From the NCBI GenBank assembly GCA_029204225.1, contig MU832659.1, forward strand, positions 1-64,000: DNA of 64,000 bases. Direction: 5' to 3'. The notes beneath the pieces were generated by a model. It had not been told where the DNA came from. It worked only from the letters and a program-made list of their open reading frames with translations, and did not search any database. Both the position numbers and the translations under genes were made by a program. This document shows, in pieces, positions 1 to 10,960 of the stretch. Numbering within the stretch: position 1 is the stretch's first letter; each line of letters opens with the position of its first letter. This DNA is from Diphasiastrum complanatum. Its lineage: Eukaryota > Streptophyta > Lycopodiopsida > Lycopodiales > Lycopodiaceae.

Positions 1-210
1 CCCTGCATCCGAGCGTAGAGCTTTGATTCTTCTCTGGGTCGTTTTTTCTAATGATGCCTTGAACTGAAGAAATATGTTGCAATCTTTCGAGAGAAGTCAT
101 CAATGATAGTTAGAAAATAGACAGCTCCCCCTGTGGAAATAGTCTGCATAGGACCACAAATGTCCATGTGTTGTTTTGCGCCTTCCGTTGCTTCGTATAG
201 GAGTTAGAAT
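1..210 (-). pseudogene. Ty1/copia integrase fragment
   Basis: On the minus strand this stretch translates, with breaks, into the start of a copia integrase core: a HMDICGPMQT-like motif, then a glycine-rich turn, FLTIIDDFSRK containing the first catalytic Asp, and IKALRSDAG near the window edge containing the second. These are the conserved blocks of copia integrases. A stop and frame changes make it a pseudogene, and it runs off the left edge, so the rest of the core is not visible. Nothing gag-like is recognisable upstream (to the right), so the fragment is isolated. Confidence 0.75.
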
Positions 211-1475
211 TGTTAGATAAGTTGTAGACATTTTAATAGGCTACAAATTTGTAGGGCAACTCCATACTCAACAATAGTTCTCCACTTCTTAGTTCTACAA
301 CAACATTATACTACATAATACTGCTTCGCTCTTTTTGATTCTAGCGACAACTAAAAAAAAACTCTGTTGCCTATTTCATCTTCAAGAAAAGGGGATGTGA
401 CTTTTTAGAGCACTCTTTAGAGTCTGCTGGCTCTTACATGTTTTCTCTCAACAATGAACATGACATTATATGAGAAATTCTATAGCCAGATTATGACATG
501 CACATATTTGTATTCAAACTTTCAGTTCCACAAAAATTAGACAACTTGAATAGGCACTCAATTAACTGGTCAGATATAAAACAAGTTTTGTGAAAAATTA
601 TTGATTCTGAATACAAATGCAAATATGTTGAAGCCCATTAAAATTTTAATTCAGCACCTTCTCTTAATACTTTGGATATCTACATTCATAAATGCATATG
701 GGGATTTCAAATTCGAAATTTCAAATCATTAGCGGTGTCGATTTTTTAACTTATGGTAATATCACATGTTTTATTTGAATTAATGATGTCATAAACTATG
801 TCGATCAAATAACAATTGAATTCTTTTCTACTATTTTTTGTTGTTCATTTCACAGAGGAGCAACACATAGAAACATATATGAAATCGCCATTCACTGATG
901 GTAACATCACATTCGGGATTTCAGCAACCTCCAAGCATATGTATAACTCTTCATCGAGACCTTATTTGTATAAAACTTCTTTTATGATAGTACAAGGTCC
1001 AACTGTAAAACTTTCACCTCAAAGTTAAAATTCTTGGAATAATTCAAATTCATCAGATATTCTATTGTATCTGAATATAGTGAATTTTCAGCATTGATTA
1101 TAAAAAAATCTTTATCAGGAAATTTATCTCCAAGTGGGTTATTAGATCTTGTACCACTTAATCGTGATAGGAAATTGTGAAACTTACCTCGTCTCATTTC
1201 CACTTGACAGGTAAATTCTGAAGTAGTAATACTTATCATGCAATTCTTCTTGATAAATTGGCTCTATTTATAAGGTAGTTTGGAGCAGAGTGGCTGACAT
1301 GGAACACAAATGGATTTCCAAGTGAATAATGTCAGAATTCTTTTACCGTAAAAATTTGTCCTAATGCTTCTCGCTCTAGTTCTGAATAGTTCATCTTCAA
1401 ACTGGATAACTGATGCCCTACATAATAGACATGATAATCCTTCTTTGCATCATCTTTCAGTTGACTAAGGCTTAT
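211..1475. other. Unassigned AT-rich stretch
   Basis: No ORF here has family features; the longest are under 90 codons and AT-driven. It lies between a copia integrase fragment and a copia LTR and is probably old transposon debris, but no LTR boundary is visible within it. Confidence 0.5.
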
Positions 1476-1942
1476 TGTTATAAATCAGTTTTGATCTGAT
1501 TCATTTTATGTAAGCTCTAAATGTGAGCTCAAAATGTGATACTGTAATTAGTGTACAATTAATTAGATTTGTTGTATTCAGTAGTGTTCGGGACTTGACT
1601 CGCCATCGACATATCAATCGGCAGGCACTCGTCTCGTAGACGGCTACTTGGATTGGCCGAGTAGCCACACATAGGAAAAACTAGCCTGTACAGAGTTATA
1701 TATATTATATGCTATACTCGAGCGCATGTCTCGAGTTTGTCGATCGAATTTGGCCATATCAGGTGGTAGGCCAATTTTAGGACACCTGTCTTTTCATGCA
1801 GTTTTGTGAATACATCATATGTACAATTTTCTCTTTGCTATACAAAGCTTTTGATGTGCCATCTTTGAGAGCTTGTGAGGAGTGTCTATTGATTGATTGA
1901 AGTGATCTACATATTGCACTAGATCCTAACAGGATTTTAACA
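1476..1942 (+). mobile_element. Copia-type LTR (family A), 5' LTR
   Basis: A 467-bp segment begins TGTTATAAATCAG and ends GGATTTTAACA, giving TGTTA/TAACA inverted ends, and is followed at once by an initiator-Met tRNA-type primer site. A diverged copy of nearly the same length lies inverted at 38848-39315; both share the block around AATTTGGCCATAT and the block TTTTAGGACACCTGTCTTTT. The primer site marks it as the 5' LTR of a plus-strand element. Only a degenerate leader remains of the interior, because other elements follow. Confidence 0.85.
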
Positions 1943-1954
1943 TGGTATCAAAGC
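1943..1954 (+). other. Primer binding site (tRNA-iMet type)
   Basis: TGGTATCAAAGC abuts the LTR end and matches the usual plant copia primer site TGGTATCAGAGC with one mismatch. Confidence 0.8.
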
Positions 1955-2632
1955 TACAAGGTGTTGTAGGTATGCACAATCCGATGGAGCCATCATCAAC
2001 GTCTTTCACCAAGAAAAACAACATGAGCAGCGTCTCAAGAGAGAGGACTCAATACGGGGTGTCGGCAGTAAAGTTCCTTCAATCGGAGCTTCGAGAAAAA
2101 TCAGAACGATCGTCGTAGGTGAATTCCAGAGAGAATTCACAAAGAAACTTGCAGTTTCGATGGTTTCGGGAAAATCATTGATGGTGGATTCATAATTCAC
2201 TATGTGAATAGTTGTTTGTCGCAACGGGGCTTGCATTAGTATGCAAAGAGCAGTGATGGAAAGCCAATACAATCTACAGGATCAGATTGGTTGGAAATCT
2301 AAGAAAATTATAGAATTTTCAGGTTCTATGAGCTATTGAAGGAATCAGAAAAGCGAACTGTTTGCAGTCAATTGGGCACCAATCAGAGAGCTGTAAATTG
2401 CATCAGATGCCTTGGGGTAGGGCAACCTCAAAGGAGCAAAAATTTGCAAATTGAAGCTCAGTGTAAGACTAGATGAAGCCCAAGTATTCTCTTTTCTCAC
2501 AAGGCTAGGGTTTGGAGACAGAAAATGGTGAATCTTTTTTCTTAGAAGACCTTTTTTGAATATGTGAAATGGCACAAAGGGGCGCCCTAGTGCAAATAAG
2601 CTAATTTTAGGAGGCCGTGGGCGACCATGGAA
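1955..2632 (+). other. Degenerate internal leader of family A element
   Basis: This follows the primer site, where a copia gag would start. The sequence has many stops in all frames and no recognisable gag or zinc-knuckle motif. The element breaks off where the next LTR begins. Confidence 0.4.
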
Positions 2633-3156
2633 TGTTGGATGAGAATAAGCAGGAAGACAGGGTGGCTAGAAACTCTAGAGAAGCCATAAAATGCAACAAA
2701 CAACAACAGAATATTCAAATTGACAATTCTTGAAGTGATAACTTCAGCTTACAGTCGTTGAGAGTCATCACTCTAGTTGCAGAAACTTGAATAATCAGAA
2801 GAAGATTTCTGATGAAGATTCTAGGATTGATATCCTACAACATATCTACAACAACCTTTTGTTGCAGTTATTACAACCGTCTCATTATAGTTAATGAATG
2901 TACAAAGTGGGCGAACTGTCAACGTGAAGTCACTGGGTCGGATTTTAGACTGACTTTATCGAAATCTACAAGTATCGAAAAATATACAATGACTCGAAAA
3001 ATACTAACTTGAAAAATATAGGATTTTTTGAGTCTATCCAGTATCGAAAATTTCTAGAAAATTCGATCCTCTGCTCAGTAATTCAAGCCTTCTATTTCTG
3101 GTTTTTCAGGATGCTCATTATTAAATGGATTTGAGGTTGAGAATCGAATTCCAACA
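2633..3156 (-). mobile_element. 3' LTR of minus-strand copia element (family B)
   Basis: The 524-bp block starts with TGTTGG and ends with CCAACA on the plus strand, a perfect 6-bp terminal inverted repeat. On the minus strand a purine run lies immediately before it, and before that the copia RNase H C-terminus. This order (RNase H, polypurine tract, LTR) identifies the 3' LTR. Confidence 0.85.
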
Positions 3157-3166
3157 CTCTCCCTTC
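3157..3166 (-). other. Polypurine tract of copia family B
   Basis: The minus strand reads GAAGGGAGAG directly against the LTR start TGTTGG, the expected position of the plus-strand primer of reverse transcription. Confidence 0.75.
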
Positions 3167-3381
3167 ATGTAAATCCTGAAAACTTTTGATTTTTAGATTC
3201 AACATGTCATTGAATCTAAGATGGTGCTTCTTTAACAGAGCCTTTGTGAAGTAATTTGCTGCCATTGATTATGTCCTGTAGTAGACCAAGGATACCTCCT
3301 TACTTTGCACTTTCTCTCCCAAAAAGTGATATCTGATTTCGATATGCTTACTTTGAGAATGAAATCTCGGATTGATACACA

Positions 3382-3426
<45 letters not shown>

Positions 3427-3545
3427 GGTGCTTTGGTTGTCACAAAAGATGGTCGTTGGATGTGACTATGCAAGGTCGATTTCTACTAGCAGGTGCCTCA
3501 ACCAAATTGTCTCATTTGTAGCATTTGTGGCAGCAATGTACTCTC
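3167..3545 (-). pseudogene. Copia RNase H C-terminal region
   Basis: Minus-strand translation gives the typical end of a copia polyprotein: YIAATNATNETIWLRHLL, then a CDNQST block, SKHIEIRYHFLRE, and finally a region around YFTKALLKKHH. An in-frame stop follows VEIDLA, and a TA dinucleotide tract replaces codons just after CDNQST, so the gene is broken. Just upstream, near 3530-3545, the copia similarity ends abruptly and the reading frame continues into the unrelated accessory ORF of the neighbouring gypsy element, which indicates a chimeric junction. Confidence 0.85.
3383..3424. repeat. (TA)n microsatellite
   Basis: About 21 TA units lie inside the copia RNase H coding remnant, after the CDNQST block. 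Expansion or insertion here disrupted the frame. Confidence 0.95.
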
Positions 3546-6500
3546 TCATCTTTCGTCCCTGGGCTTCGAATACTTGGAAACGGAGCTTACTTCCGAAGTT
3601 GAGTGGCCCCACGTATTCTCTTATCTTTTCAACATAGCCCATTTCCTGCCAGTCTTCCACCTTGGTCACATATCGTGACGACATGAAGGCCGCTCTGTAG
3701 TATAGTCGGGCCATCATCTCATGGTCTTCTTCTTACTTGAGGGCTACATTGGGGCTGATCTTGATGGGAACTAAGCCTCAATCCCAGAAACAATCTTGTT
3801 GCATCAAAAAGGCCATAAATCTACAATATTTGGCACTTTCTTGCACACAAAGATCGGCACTTGTTTTGTACTTGTGCCCGAAGTCGAGTAACTGCAGCCT
3901 CAGATCATCCGGGGAGGTTCTCTTTGAAATTCCCGGAATGATTGGCCAGTTTACCAACTCCACCCGTGGCCTTTCCGTCGGCCATGGATTTCTACGTTTG
4001 AGTGGCATGTAGAAGGAATCCACTCACTTCCATGCCGGTGCCTTCAAATATTCGTGGAGCCGCCTGTTATCCATCAGGACTTTATTTTGCCACTCCGGTT
4101 GCGATTGTAATGCCACAATGATCTCGGCCCTGGTGGAGTATTGGCTTTGATCTATGTCCTCTTTGTCTCCCCTCATGTTGGGAGGGTATTTTCTCTCGAA
4201 CTTCTCTGACTCTCTGGTGTCCGCCATTTTGCCTCTGGGCCTGGTAGGGGAAGTTGTCGTACGCGGTTGCGGTGGCCTCGCCAGGTAATCATCTAGGGCC
4301 TTGGTGCTCGTATCCTTTTCTTTGGCTCTCTCGCTTGTTGATGGCTCAACTGCGCCCGTGTCTTGCTTGGGTGAGAACCTTCTGGTTTCCGGTTGATCTG
4401 CCAGGAAGTCATCATCACCCCCAATGTCGGTGTTAGTTTCTGGAAGGTCAGAGATGGAGTGATATGGAGAGAGAGGTGCGAGAACGACATGTTTAGGAGG
4501 CGGTGGGTTTAACAAGTTATATGCCGCACCGGGGGAGTGGAGTTGTTGAAGAAACTCATACCATCGGGCTTTGTATGTGTCAGCTGGACCTTTTGATGGG
4601 CCCATTATTTTGCTAGGAGATGGTGGAGAGAGGGAAGATGAAAAAGTAGGGTAAGTGGGAATAAATGTCTCAGAAAAGTTAAAAGCGGAGTAGGATGAGG
4701 GATTAAAAGTGGGAGGGGGATGGAGAAAAGTCCTAGAAGCAGCATCAGCTCTCTGGCCATCCAATCTCGAGCTATCGTCTGATGGTTGGGTTTGCCCGTC
4801 CTGATTCCCTGCTCTATCATTCCCATCATCGTCCCATGGCTTCTTTGAATGAGCGTCTGCTTGGGCCTTGCACGCCGTGTCCCACAATTGGTTCACCTTG
4901 TCCAAGACTTGTTGTAGGGCCTTCGTTGTGTCTTCCAGCTACTTCTGGGACTCCATGATGATCTTCTCTTGCTTGGCCACCATACTTTCAAAAATTTTCT
5001 TCTCGGCCTCTCATTCTTGGATCAGGCGTACGTACTTTTCCATCCGGATGGCTGAGGCATGTGGGGCCTGAAATTGTATATCCTCAGGCTTGACTAGAGC
5101 TGTCATTGCCCTCGATGATCCGTCTCGTACTTGGTCGATTTGGACCATCTAGTGCTTCAGTTGCTGCTGGACCTCTTCCAAAGTGGTCTTCTGCCCGGCC
5201 ATCACGGATTTGATTTCCACTATCTCTCTTTCTTTTTATTTGGCCAGACTCTGATGATGTGTAATTTCTTGGTCTTGGTGCTGGACCTTGTTCTCGAGCA
5301 TTTAATATTGGCTTATCAACCAATGCATATGGTAGCTCGTTTCAGATAGGCTGATCATTGAGCGTTTGGCTGCTTTGGTGAGTTTCTCAGGGTTAGCGAG
5401 GGTTGGGTACTGATCAGGAGTGTAGGATGGTGAGGCTAAACCAAAAAATAGACGTTGTGTTAGAGCTGAAGATGGAGGTGGAAGTAGTGGAGGGATGATG
5501 TTAGTAACTGTTGTGGTGGTGGTGGTGGTTAGTGGAGGGGTCAGACTTCTTCCTGGCTGCTCCACCTTCTCTGGCTCGTCGTCGCTTATTTCCATCAGGT
5601 CTACATCATCAAAATATTGCGATGTGTCCAATCTGTGGACTTGTTGGGCCTGTGGTTGTTGATCCTGTGGTTGCTGAGCCGCTTCCGTCAACTGGGGACT
5701 GGAACTCCCCACTCCTCCCCCCCCCCAAAACTTGTGCATGTGGTGATGTCGGTGGCGTTGGCGTGGTAATCAGTGTGGGTGGGGTGGCGACTTTGTCTGG
5801 TTGAGCAGCAACTTGTGATGTTGTCATATCTAGGGCTGCTATAGATGTCGTTGCCCCATCACCCTCGTCGATGACATGTGAGGGTGACGAGTGTTGTTGT
5901 GAGGCTGTGGTTGAGCTTCCATCATCGGAAGTGGGACCATCTGAGACTGATCCTGCTGGTGATGTGCTCCTAGCCTGAAGCTTTCTTTGCATCCTTTGTT
6001 GCCTTGTGTCTGGCAACTGGGCCTTGGAGATATCAGCCTCTTGAGCTTTGGCGGTTGCTTGTGGGTCCGGTTGTGGGATTCTTTGCTTCTGTACAAGAGG
6101 GAGAATGCTGATGTTGACTCTTTTAGGTTGAAAACCTAATGGTGAAGTAGCCCGTGATCATGCACGCTTGGACTTGTTTGACTCAATGGGAATGTCCCAT
6201 GCCTTGTCCGCAAGTTGTAGGTGTTGTTGAGGCTTTGGCCCATTCTGTACTTGGTGAATAGTGATATCTGTCATAAGATATCCTAGTACTGTTATCGACT
6301 GCTTGTTCTTAAGGCACTCATGAAGGTAGTTCGAAACAAAATGTGCCCAATCATAGAGGTTCTGGGCATGCAGTCGTGAATCTGCCATTATGTGAAACAG
6401 GGACATGGGTACCCTCTGCAAATTGGTTCTTGGTCGTTGTGTGCACTTTGTCAAGTACGCCCATGCCGCTTGTAGTTGTGGGTCATTGATTGCTTCAACT

Positions 6501-6907
6501 CTGTACCCATCCTTGTTTTTCCACTTGTCCACAGAGGGATCAATGAATTTGAAATATGTTGTCTGCTTGATTTTTTGAAGTGTCCTGGTGATAGCATTTG
6601 GTCCTCGTGGGAACCCAAAAGGTTGCAAGTCAGCCGGTGCAAATGATATGTTATAAACATAGTTCCTCACAGGAGGAACTATTAGCTAGCACGACCTTGC
6701 TGTAGCATTGTAGTTGGCATATATCATATGCACGAGGTACGAGCTTTGATACCTCGTCAGGACAGGCATCTGGAACTCAATGGCTTTAAAGAAGGATGCT
6801 ACATGTTGGTACCAGTGTTGCATTTCAGTAATATCCAATTTGGACAATTGGATGTCGAGCTTATTGGCATCAGGGTCATCAGAACTGGAGGCAGGGTTGG
6901 TAGACAT
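3546..6907 (-). pseudogene. Long disrupted post-integrase ORF of gypsy element 1
   Basis: A single minus-strand coding trend covers about 1,100 codons with scattered stops and frameshifts. It starts near MSTNPASSSDDPD (6907) and has an N-terminal, probably helical domain (6158-6907, motifs SFAPADLQPFGFPRG and NLYDWAHFVSNYLHE). A Pro/Ser/Thr/Gln-rich section follows (about 5300-6020), then a Lys/Glu-rich coiled coil (about 4870-5290). Next comes a second Pro/Ser-rich linker (4600-4870) and a C-terminal domain (3546-4330, with WQEMGYVEKIREYVGPL). It lies downstream of integrase in the same orientation, where Athila-like plant gypsy elements carry an extra or envelope-like ORF. I do not recognise the domains and see no signal peptide or clear membrane helix, so its function is unknown. 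Confidence 0.6.
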
Positions 6908-6975
6908 GATGAAAAAACTTGGAAAAAGGGTTCTGGAAAAAAGGTGGTGCTCGAGATTTCAGATAGGGTTAACGG

Positions 6976-7320
6976 GTGTCGGTTGAGATGCGAGTGGAGG
7001 GCGTCGATTGAGATGGGAGAGGAAGGTGTCGGTTGAGATGGGAGAGGAAGGTGTCAGTTGAGATGTGAGCGGAGGGTGTCGGTTGAGATGGGAGAGGAAG
7101 GTGTCAGTTGAGATGTGAGTGGAGGGTGTCGGTTGAGATGGGAGAGGAAGGTGTCGGTTGAGATGTGAGCAGAGGGCGTCGGTTGAGATGGGAGAGGAAA
7201 GTGTCAGTTGAGATGTGAGCGGAAGGCGTCGGTGAGATGTGAGAGGAAGGTGTCGGTTGAGATGTGAGCAGAAGGCTTCGGTTGAGATGGGAGAGGAAGA
7301 TGTCGGTTGAGATGTGATGG
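6976..7320. repeat. 24-25-bp tandem array A
   Basis: About 14 imperfect copies of a 24-25-bp unit built on GTCGGTTGAGATGTGAG. Variation is mostly in the second half of the unit (GGAAGGC/GGAGGGT). It lies between the integrase and the accessory ORF of gypsy element 1. Confidence 0.9.
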
Positions 7321-8005
7321 AAAATCTGTGTGAAGGGAGTTATGGTGCGAAAGGAAAGGACTGTGAAGAATTGAGGTTGGGAATGCAGGTGTGTGGATAG
7401 AACGGTGTGGAGGATGTGTGGAAAATGAAGTATGGTGTGAACTAAAAAGGGAACAGAATGAGGTGGGATAAGAACGATGGAAGGTAGAAGTTTGGAAAAA
7501 GAAGATGTCGGTATATGTTTGTGAAGAAGCGGAAGGGGTGAAGATATTGGGAGATGTAAGGAAAGTAGCTTTCGGTGGGAACGAATGTATGGAGATGATG
7601 AAAGAAAAGTGTTTATGATTATAATGTGATATTCAATAGTATAACGGAAGCGTGTGGAATGCTTGCATGACACTACCCCTCAGCATGCGAAAGTTTCAAA
7701 TGGTTTGTCTTCCACTGGCGATGTTAGGTTTGGAGATGGTTTGTGATGGCGCTCTCAATGGGAAATACACTAGGATGGTTGATAGTCGGTGGAGATGGTG
7801 TGGAATCAATGACGGATGCACAGAACGAGAGAGCACTAGGATCGTGTACAAGAGCAAAAAAATCGCCAGTAGATCGTCGGCAGAGAACTCCAAAATTTGC
7901 ACTTCACTGAGGTGCGAATGGCATCGAGGTAATGGCATTTATGGATGCCGTCGGCTGGGTTCGGACATGATGGGACGTATATGCTCATTGAATTTTGAAT
8001 TTGAA
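7321..8005. other. Spacer between arrays A and B of gypsy element 1
   Basis: Open frames here have no family motif; the largest minus-strand ORF (to 7673) is low-complexity Ser/His/Leu. It is probably the non-coding spacer between integrase and the accessory ORF. Confidence 0.5.
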
Positions 8006-8250
8006 GCGTCGGTCGAGATGTGATGGAGTCGCGTTGGTCGAGATCTGATAGAAATCCATCGGTTGAGATTTGACAAAAGTCGTCGGTCGAGATCTGATAG
8101 AAATCGTCGGTTAAGATCGGACAGAAATCGTCGGTTGAGATCTGAGTGAATCCCATCGGTTGAGATTTGACAAAACCCGTTGGTTGAGATTTGACAAAAC
8201 CCGTCGGTTGAGTTTTGAGCGAATCCTGTTGGTTGAGATTGACAAACCCC
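8006..8250. repeat. 24-bp tandem array B
   Basis: About ten copies of a unit built on GTCGGTTGAGATNTGA, each followed by a variable half such as CAAAACCC or TAGAAATC. The core is the same as in arrays A and C of this element. Confidence 0.9.
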
Positions 8251-8631
8251 ATGAGGAATGAATGGTCCTGTTTGATGCAAGTGAAGAACTTCAAGGGGAA
8301 AAATATGACTGTGGCTCAGACTAGAAGTTCTTATGGAAAAGGTGTATCTCCAGGAATGTGTGTATGCTTGAGACACCATTTAGACAAAAATGAAGTGGCT
8401 AAAAGTGTGAGAATCATTTCATATGGTGTAGCCTATCCTTTGTGGACCTAGAACATCCATGACCCATGAGTATTTACAGGAAAAAGAAAATGCATAGAAA
8501 GTACATGATTAATGGTTTGAAGTATAAACAAGGAACGTGGTTAAAAATAGACATGCAAAACGAGAATTACAAGCAAGGAAATAAAAAAGGGTAAAAAAAA
8601 GAAATGTAAAATAGATACTAGGGAAAAGATG
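8251..8631. other. 3' flank of integrase, gypsy element 1
   Basis: A-rich, apparently non-coding sequence between the integrase stop and array B. No polypurine tract followed by an LTR was found here. Confidence 0.4.
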
Positions 8632-9760
8632 TTAAATTGGGTCAACAAAAAACAACTCTTCATAATACCGCCATAGACGACCACCGTTGACGACAGTGGC
8701 TAGGAGTATTTCGTCAAGTGTTTGTAACTGGACTGCACCATTAGAAAAGATTTTACTAATAATATACAGTCCCTCACTTCTGAATTTCAATTTTCCGGGG
8801 TGCTTCTTTGATGTATAAAGAAGCACCTGGTCACCTAAGTGTAGATCTTTATTGCGTAGGTGACGGTCATGCCAGGCCTTTTGGCGTCGTTTGTTAACCA
8901 GTTGTGCGTGGTAAGATATAAGTCTTGTCTCGCATAACTGGGCTAACGTAAATAGCCTGGTTTTGACTTGTTGTTCGATTGCAGCTTTTTCACAGAGATC
9001 TATTGAAAACGCTTCCATGACTCTTAGTGACGGCACTAAGAATTCGACAGGCATTACCGCCTCTTGACCATATACTAAGTGGAAAGGGGTAACCCACCCA
9101 GTGGCTTTCTTCGGGGTGGTGCGGTAAGCCCGGATAGCTAAAAAAAGTTTTGTTTCCCAATCTGAGCAACTGGTTTCAACTATCTTTATCAAGATTTTAC
9201 AGATCGTTTTGTTAGTTGATTTTGCCTGGCCATTACATCTAGGATAGTACGGTGTACTTTTTCTGTGAATGACAAGGTAATGGCATAGGAGGTTATCAAT
9301 GACAACATTTAAAAAATGCGTGTCACGATTACTAACTAGCTCTATAGGACAGCCAAAACGTGTAATAATGTTTTCGTAAAGAAAACGCGCGACTGTTTTG
9401 GCATTGGCATCCTTTGTTGCTCGAGCCTTAACCCACTTAGTGGCATAATCTGTGGCTATGAGGATGTAACGAGCTTGGGTATGTTTTGCCACTTGGTCCA
9501 ACAAAGTCAATTTCCAACTGATTGGTCCAACAAAGTCAATTTCCCACTTGTGGAAGGCTTCACCTTCTATAATGGGAGTCAGTGGCATGAAGTCTGCTTT
9601 GGTATTTTTCTTGGCTCGTTGACAGACATCACATTAATGATAGCAAACGTGTCTTTAAACAAAGATGGCCACCACAGTCCTGCTCGAAGGATAGTCTTAG
9701 ATGTGGCTTCAATAGAAAAGTGGCCTCCTCCAATACCCTCATGAGCCTGAGATATGATAG
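8632..9760 (-). pseudogene. Gypsy element 1 integrase
   Basis: The protein inserts retroelement cDNA. The His/Cys zinc-binding region (GGHFSIEATSKTILRAG..., then CDVCQRAKK) is split by a frameshift near 9640. The core follows: WEIDFVGPIS with the first Asp, SNRDTHFLN with the second, and YYPRCNGQAKSTNK where the catalytic Glu expected after GQ is Lys. The C-terminal region keeps a GDQVLLYTSKKHPGKLK-type motif. The ORF from 9588 to 8632 is otherwise open (318 codons). The missing Glu and the frameshift predict an inactive enzyme. It sits downstream of RT, the usual gypsy order. Confidence 0.92.
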
Positions 9761-10960
9761 GCCGTATCTCAGATTCGTAAGCACATCCTCGAATTATACC
9801 GTCAATGCCCCTTTTGTAAAGTTGTCCCACTATTAACTGAAAGGGCGCTGCTTTTAGCAAAAAATTTCTTTTTGCCGCCGTACTCAGGCTTTCTTTGAGT
9901 CTGCCTGTTGTTAGGAACTGAGTGATCTCCTCAGCCCATAAGGGTGTAGCATCAATCTGAAAAAGGCATGCATCAGGGAGATCATCGTTGATCATCGTCT
10001 TTGCCATACTCGTCCGGTTGTGCAAGAAGACCTCAATGGCATACTTACTTGCATTAGTTTGCACATGAAATTCTTTCGTGTAATCTGGCGAGAGGAGTAT
10101 GGGAGCCGTGGTAAGGGCTATTTTCAATTCCTGAAAGGCTTTAATTTGTTCTTCGGTCCAGCGAGGATCTACCACAACTAAATAAACGAGGCGTGCCTTG
10201 TTGGCATAGTCAATAATAAAGATGTGATAATAATTGGTATGACCGAGGAAGACATATACTTCCTTCACTATTGCAAGTAAGGGCATTTCGACTATAACCT
10301 TGATTTCTGACAGGTCGATAGAAATACCGTCCTTTGAAATTATATGCCTGAGTACGACCCCATGGGGGACCCATATTTGGCATTTATCAGGGTTTAGTAA
10401 TATTCCAAATCTATGACAACGAATGAAGATTTTCTCCAGTGCGTCAAGGTGCGTAGTTGTTGAGGAATGTACACCTAGATCGTTGAGATAAATCTCCACA
10501 ATCCGGTGTAACAGATCTTGAGTTGCATGACTCTTTGAAAAGTTGAAAGGGCGTTGCATAAGCCAAAAGACATAACATTATAAGCATAAACGCCATATTC
10601 TGTGGCAAAGGCCATTTTATGTTTATCCTCAAGGGCTATTTGAACAAGGAAATACCCACTGAATCCATCCAAGAAGCTGAAAGCTTCATCTCCTGCCATT
10701 TCCTCTAAGATCAAGAGAAAATGGTCTTTCTTTGTAACCGCATTAAGGTTCTTGATCGACACAGATATGAAGCTTGCCATTTTTCTTAGGTACAACCACA
10801 ATGGGTGATACCCAATCAGTATGTTGAACTTCATAATTGAAACCAGCATCCAGCAATTTCTTAATATCTTAGTCGATCCGCTCATGATAGACAGGGTTAC
10901 TTCGGTAAGGTTTAGCCATAACATGCTTAGCCTTGTCTTCTAAAGGAATCCTATGGACCA
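9761..10960 (-). pseudogene. Gypsy element 1 reverse transcriptase with truncated RNase H
   Basis: RT blocks appear in order: a TDWVSPIVVVPKKNGK-like motif, then NLNAVTKKDHF, FLDGFSGYFLVQIALED, YGVYAYNVMSFGLCNA, and the catalytic box, which reads YLND instead of YLDD or YMDD. An internal frameshift separates the palm (10475-10924) from the catalytic box (ORF 9579-10559). Downstream, FHVQTNASKYAIEVFLHN is the start of RNase H with the first catalytic Asp changed to Asn. The sequence then jumps to the pre-integrase linker, so most of RNase H is deleted. The motifs are closest to the plant Athila/Tat group as far as I can judge by eye. Confidence 0.92.

Noticed and set aside
3466-3717. A single gene made of the gypsy ORF end and copia RNase H
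   Set aside because: It is open by coincidence across a chimeric junction; the two halves belong to different element types.
6976-8250. CRISPR-like regular repeats
   Set aside because: Units are contiguous tandem copies with drifting second halves, not identical repeats with unique spacers, and the setting is a plant retroelement.
7836-8379. Two overlapping ~150-aa repetitive ORFs
   Set aside because: They are translations of the 24-bp array in two frames; multiples of three keep frames open by chance.
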